Below the pieces are notes generated by a model, which worked only from the letters and a program-made list of their open reading frames with translations, made no database searches and had not been told where the DNA came from. Shown here one piece after another: positions 4,862-6,141 of a DNA stretch of 6,141 nucleotides. The position numbers were made by a program, and so were the translations under genes. Numbering within the stretch: the first letter of the stretch is position 1; each line of letters opens with the position of its first letter. Origin of the DNA: an uncultured Prevotellaceae bacterium (GTDB lineage: Bacteria; Bacteroidota; Bacteroidia; Bacteroidales; Muribaculaceae); assembly GCA_946055125.1 (NCBI GenBank), contig CAMGFF010000145.1, positions 1 through 6,141 on the forward strand, read 5' to 3'.

Positions 4862-5008
4862 ATTTCGGATGCTTACCCATAACCATGCATTATGCCAGCC
4901 CCGGGTGGTGGCGCATTGTGTGTGGCGAGCTTTTCACGTTAGTGGAGCGGTGGGCTGGCGTGGCCTATCTATTCGGAGGCTTACACTGCTATAAAACCAT
5001 GAATTATT
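4862..5008 (+). repeat. Diverged direct duplication TTCGGA(T/G)GCTTAC ... ACCATG(C/A)ATTAT
   Basis: TTCGGATGCTTAC (4864-4876) recurs as TTCGGAGGCTTAC (4972-4984), exactly 108 bp downstream. ACCATGCATTAT follows the first copy and ACCATGAATTAT the second, with a 6-nt length difference between. An 8-bp inverted repeat (GCCAGCCC 4894-4901, GGGCTGGC 4952-4959) lies between the copies. A weak frame open from a TTG near 4792 to 5010 covers this stretch, but it looks unlike a protein and has no promoter. I see no gene between 4654 and 5110. Confidence 0.5.
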
Positions 5009-5034
5009 GACAAGGAGAAATAATTTATTGAAAA

Positions 5035-5107
5035 ACGATAAAAAATCTTTGCAGAACGGAAAAATTTGCTTACCTTTGCATATCGTTTAACAATAAATAT
5101 TTATCGT
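5035..5107 (+). promoter_or_regulatory. Possible operators (TATCGT motifs) around the DUF2975 promoter
   Basis: TATCGT occurs at 5081-5086, at the expected transcription start, and at 5102-5107, 21 bp or two helical turns later. The inverted copy ACGATA lies at 5035-5040, upstream of the -33 box. ACGATAA (5035-5041) and TTATCGT (5101-5107) are perfect inverted copies bracketing the promoter. They are plausible binding sites for the Cro/C1-type regulator encoded downstream. The motif is short and the region AT-rich, so chance is possible. Confidence 0.35.
5048..5078 (+). promoter_or_regulatory. Promoter of the DUF2975-HTH operon
   Basis: TTTG (5048-5051), a 19-bp spacer and TACCTTTG (5071-5078) match the Bacteroidota -33/-7 consensus exactly. 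Transcription should begin near 5084, leaving a leader of about 27 nt. This rules out an in-frame ATG at 5066, which lies inside the promoter. Confidence 0.82.
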
Positions 5108-5110
5108 AAT

Positions 5111-5590
5111 ATGAAAAATGAATCGAAATCGCTAAGAAGGATGATTATGGCGTGCGTCACGCTATGTGCGCTATTTGTGGCTTTTATCAGTTATCAGTCG
5201 TGGGGAACCATAGAATATGTTGCCGGCAACGTTCCCGCCGACATGGCCGACGTGCAATGGCTGCGTGTGACACTTGTGGTGGTGCGCTATGCACTTGCGC
5301 TTGCGCTTGTTGTGACCCTGCTTGTGTTTCTCGCAAAAATATGGCGAGGCGCGGCAGCCGGCAAGCTATTTATCAAAGGCAATCACCGCTGGCTTTATGC
5401 AATGTCGGCACTCTATTTTATCTATTCTCTTGTTGATGGTAACGCCGGTAAGATAGTGTACCACGGCCTGCGCCAATTGGAAATCTACATCAACGAGTAT
5501 ATGCTAATCACCTGCCTGGTGCTGACGGTGCTTGCTCAGCTTTATGCGATAGCCGTGGAGGTGAGTGAAGAACAAGAACTTACAATCTAA
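5111..5590 (+). CDS. DUF2975 family membrane protein
   Basis: A 159-residue integral membrane protein. Four hydrophobic segments are visible near residues 11-29, 53-75, 94-108 and 130-149. Family marks are the loop GKLFIKGNHRWL between segments 2 and 3 and the acidic C-terminus EVSEEQELTI, which matches the typical DUF2975 ending. The family has no firmly established biochemical role that I know of. Its members are commonly encoded beside a small YozG-like regulator, exactly as here, where the regulator starts 17 nt after this stop codon. The start at 5111 was chosen over 5066 because the latter lies within the promoter -7 region. The protein may sense or modulate a membrane condition with the paired regulator, but that is inference. 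Its own promoter and flanking terminator make the pair an independent unit. Confidence 0.85.
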   Translation: MKNESKSLRRMIMACVTLCALFVAFISYQSWGTIEYVAGNVPADMADVQWLRVTLVVVRYALALALVVTLLVFLAKIWRGAAAGKLFIKGNHRWLYAMSALYFIYSLVDGNAGKIVYHGLRQLEIYINEYMLITCLVLTVLAQLYAIAVEVSEEQELTI

Positions 5591-5607
5591 AAAAGCAAGA
5601 AACAACA

Positions 5608-5814
5608 ATGGCTATAATCGTAAATCTCGATGTGATGATGGCTCGGCGCAAGATTACACTCGGTGAGCTTGCCGCCCGCATAGGCATCACACAGGCCAAC
5701 CTCTCTATATTGAAAACCGGAAAGGCCAAGGCCATACGCTTCAGCACCCTCAACGCTATCTGCACAGTGCTTCAATGCCAGCCTGCCGATATTCTTGAAT
5801 TCCGACAGGAGTAA
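5608..5814 (+). CDS. YozG-like Cro/C1-type HTH transcriptional regulator
   Basis: A 68-residue, single-domain DNA-binding protein. It begins MAIIVNLDVMMARRKIT and carries a helix-turn-helix in which LGELAARIGIT (residues 18-28) gives the first helix and turn and QANLSILKTGKAKAIRFSTL (29-48) the recognition helix and following loop. The end, QPADILEFRQE, is typical of this small family, whose genes usually accompany DUF2975 genes. The stop codon is at 5812-5814. It lies 17 nt after the DUF2975 gene and has no separate promoter match, so the two are cotranscribed. Autoregulation through the TATCGT motifs near the operon promoter is possible but unproven. There is no ligand-binding or protease-linked domain, so any signal would have to come from a partner such as the DUF2975 protein. 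Confidence 0.92.
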   Translation: MAIIVNLDVMMARRKITLGELAARIGITQANLSILKTGKAKAIRFSTLNAICTVLQCQPADILEFRQE

Positions 5815-5845
5815 CCGCGCCAAACGTGATGCGTACGTGCTATAT

Positions 5846-5876
5846 CAGCAGCGCGGCGATGTGACTGGCGCTGCTG
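5846..5876 (+). other. Hairpin downstream of the HTH gene
   Basis: CAGCAGCGC (5846-5854) and GCGCTGCTG (5868-5876) form a perfect 9-bp inverted repeat with a 13-nt loop, 31 nt after the HTH stop codon. No T-tract follows, so it is not a canonical intrinsic terminator. It may stabilise the mRNA end or act with Rho. The rest of 5815-5960 shows no gene. Confidence 0.5.
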
Positions 5877-5962
5877 TGAGTATGGGCATGGAAGTGGAGG
5901 GGGCGACAGGTGGCGGCATGTGGGATTTCGCTATATAATCAAGGTGGAGGAGGGGTTTTCTC

Positions 5963-6043
5963 AGGAAAAAATGATTTTTTTGAGGAAAAAATGAAAAAAA
6001 AGTCGCAATTTCTTTGGTGTTATAAAAATTATGCTTAACTTTG
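5963..6043 (+). promoter_or_regulatory. Strong promoter of the tRNA operon
   Basis: TTTG (6013-6016), a 19-bp spacer and TAACTTTG (6036-6043) match the Bacteroidota consensus fully. Upstream lie two copies of AGGAAAAAATGA (5963-5974, 5983-5994), 20 bp apart, plus a longer A-run, giving phased A-tracts. The -7 element and following bases (TAACTTTGCACCGCTTTA) nearly equal those at rpsU. Transcription should begin near 6049, about 40 nt before the tRNA. Confidence 0.85.
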
Positions 6044-6089
6044 CACCGCTTTAAGCCAGTAAGCCTTGGTTGAATGGTTAAGAGCAGAT

Positions 6090-6141
6090 GCCTCTTTAGC
6101 TCAGTTGGCCAGAGCACGTGATTTGTAATCTCGGGGTCGTT
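6090..6141 (+). tRNA. tRNA-Thr (anticodon TGT), 3' part missing
   Basis: The acceptor 5' strand GCCTCTT begins at 6090, followed by TA, the D stem and loop (GCTC, AGTTGGCCA, GAGC) and the anticodon loop TTTGTAA at 6122-6128 with anticodon TGT (6124-6126), which reads ACA threonine codons. The anticodon stem (CGTGA/TCTCG) has one T-T mismatch at its centre. The window ends in the variable/T region, so the T arm and acceptor 3' strand are not visible. It is probably the first tRNA of a tRNA/tuf cluster. Confidence 0.93.

Larger units (their letters stand above)
4670..4883. repeat. MITE-like element with imperfect inverted ends
   Basis: GTAAGCATCCAAAAT at 4677-4691 is matched in reverse complement at 4862-4876 with one mismatch. 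The similarity continues inward so that 22 of 27 positions agree (4677-4703 against 4850-4876). The sequence CATAAC lies just outside both ends, at 4670-4675 and 4878-4883, like a target-site duplication around a roughly 200-bp non-coding insert. No transposase or convincing ORF is inside. It lies downstream of the hpf terminator. It could instead be a structured RNA or a local rearrangement product. Confidence 0.45.

Noticed and set aside
4792..5010. Possible 72-codon gene starting at a TTG in the repeat spacer
   Set aside because: No promoter, a rare start, no recognisable protein features and repeat-rich sequence. The phase-preserving repeat alone is too little to call a gene.
4670..5010. 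CRISPR array
   Set aside because: Repeats are imperfect, in mixed orientation, at unequal spacing (89, 108 bp), and too few. No cas gene is present.
5846..5876. Intrinsic terminator after the HTH gene
   Set aside because: The 9-bp stem is perfect but no T-tract follows, so it was reported only as a hairpin.
5845..6117. 90-codon minus-strand frame before the tRNA
   Set aside because: It runs antisense through the tRNA promoter and into the tRNA itself. The Lys/Phe-rich part is just translated A-tracts.

Overview
The window looks like chromosomal DNA from a member of the Bacteroidales (phylum Bacteroidota). Three things point there: several promoters match the Bacteroidota consensus (TTTG, about 19-20 bp, TAnnTTTG), start codons lack Shine-Dalgarno sequences, and the families present (DUF3467, a NigD-like lipoprotein, short HPF, the rpsU-xerC-hpf-tRNA cluster) are typical of the order. 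The base composition is fairly GC-rich in genes and AT-rich between them. This could fit Muribaculaceae or Prevotellaceae, but genus cannot be read from the sequence.

Minus-strand block (1-2585): four genes run leftward with gaps of 18, 26 and 49 nt and probably form one operon. In transcription order they are a LolD-type ABC ATPase, a NigD-like lipoprotein, a DUF3467 protein and cysteinyl-tRNA synthetase. The last runs off the left edge just before its expected KMSKS region.

Divergent spacer (2586-3126): 541 bp without a protein gene. It holds a good promoter for rpsU with upstream A-tracts, then a leader of about 330 nt. The leader has a 12-bp long-range inverted repeat, a strong local hairpin and three Shine-Dalgarno-like purine runs, all far upstream of a start codon that has none.

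Plus-strand translation block (3127-4653): rpsU (bS21), a XerC/D-type tyrosine recombinase and hibernation factor hpf. The last two overlap by 11 bp. A strong intrinsic terminator follows hpf.

Repeat-rich spacer (4654-5047): no convincing gene, but nested direct and inverted repeats. One part looks like a roughly 200-bp element with imperfect 27-bp inverted ends flanked by CATAAC.

Regulatory pair (5048-5814): its own canonical promoter, a four-helix DUF2975 membrane protein and a small YozG-like Cro/C1 regulator. TATCGT motifs surround the promoter and could be operators.

Right edge (5815-6141): a hairpin, then a promoter strikingly like that of rpsU, leading into a tRNA-Thr(TGT) gene cut by the window end. 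From memory of Bacteroidales gene order, hpf is usually followed directly by a tRNA-Thr/tuf cluster. The repeat spacer and DUF2975/HTH pair would then be an insertion into a conserved translation locus.
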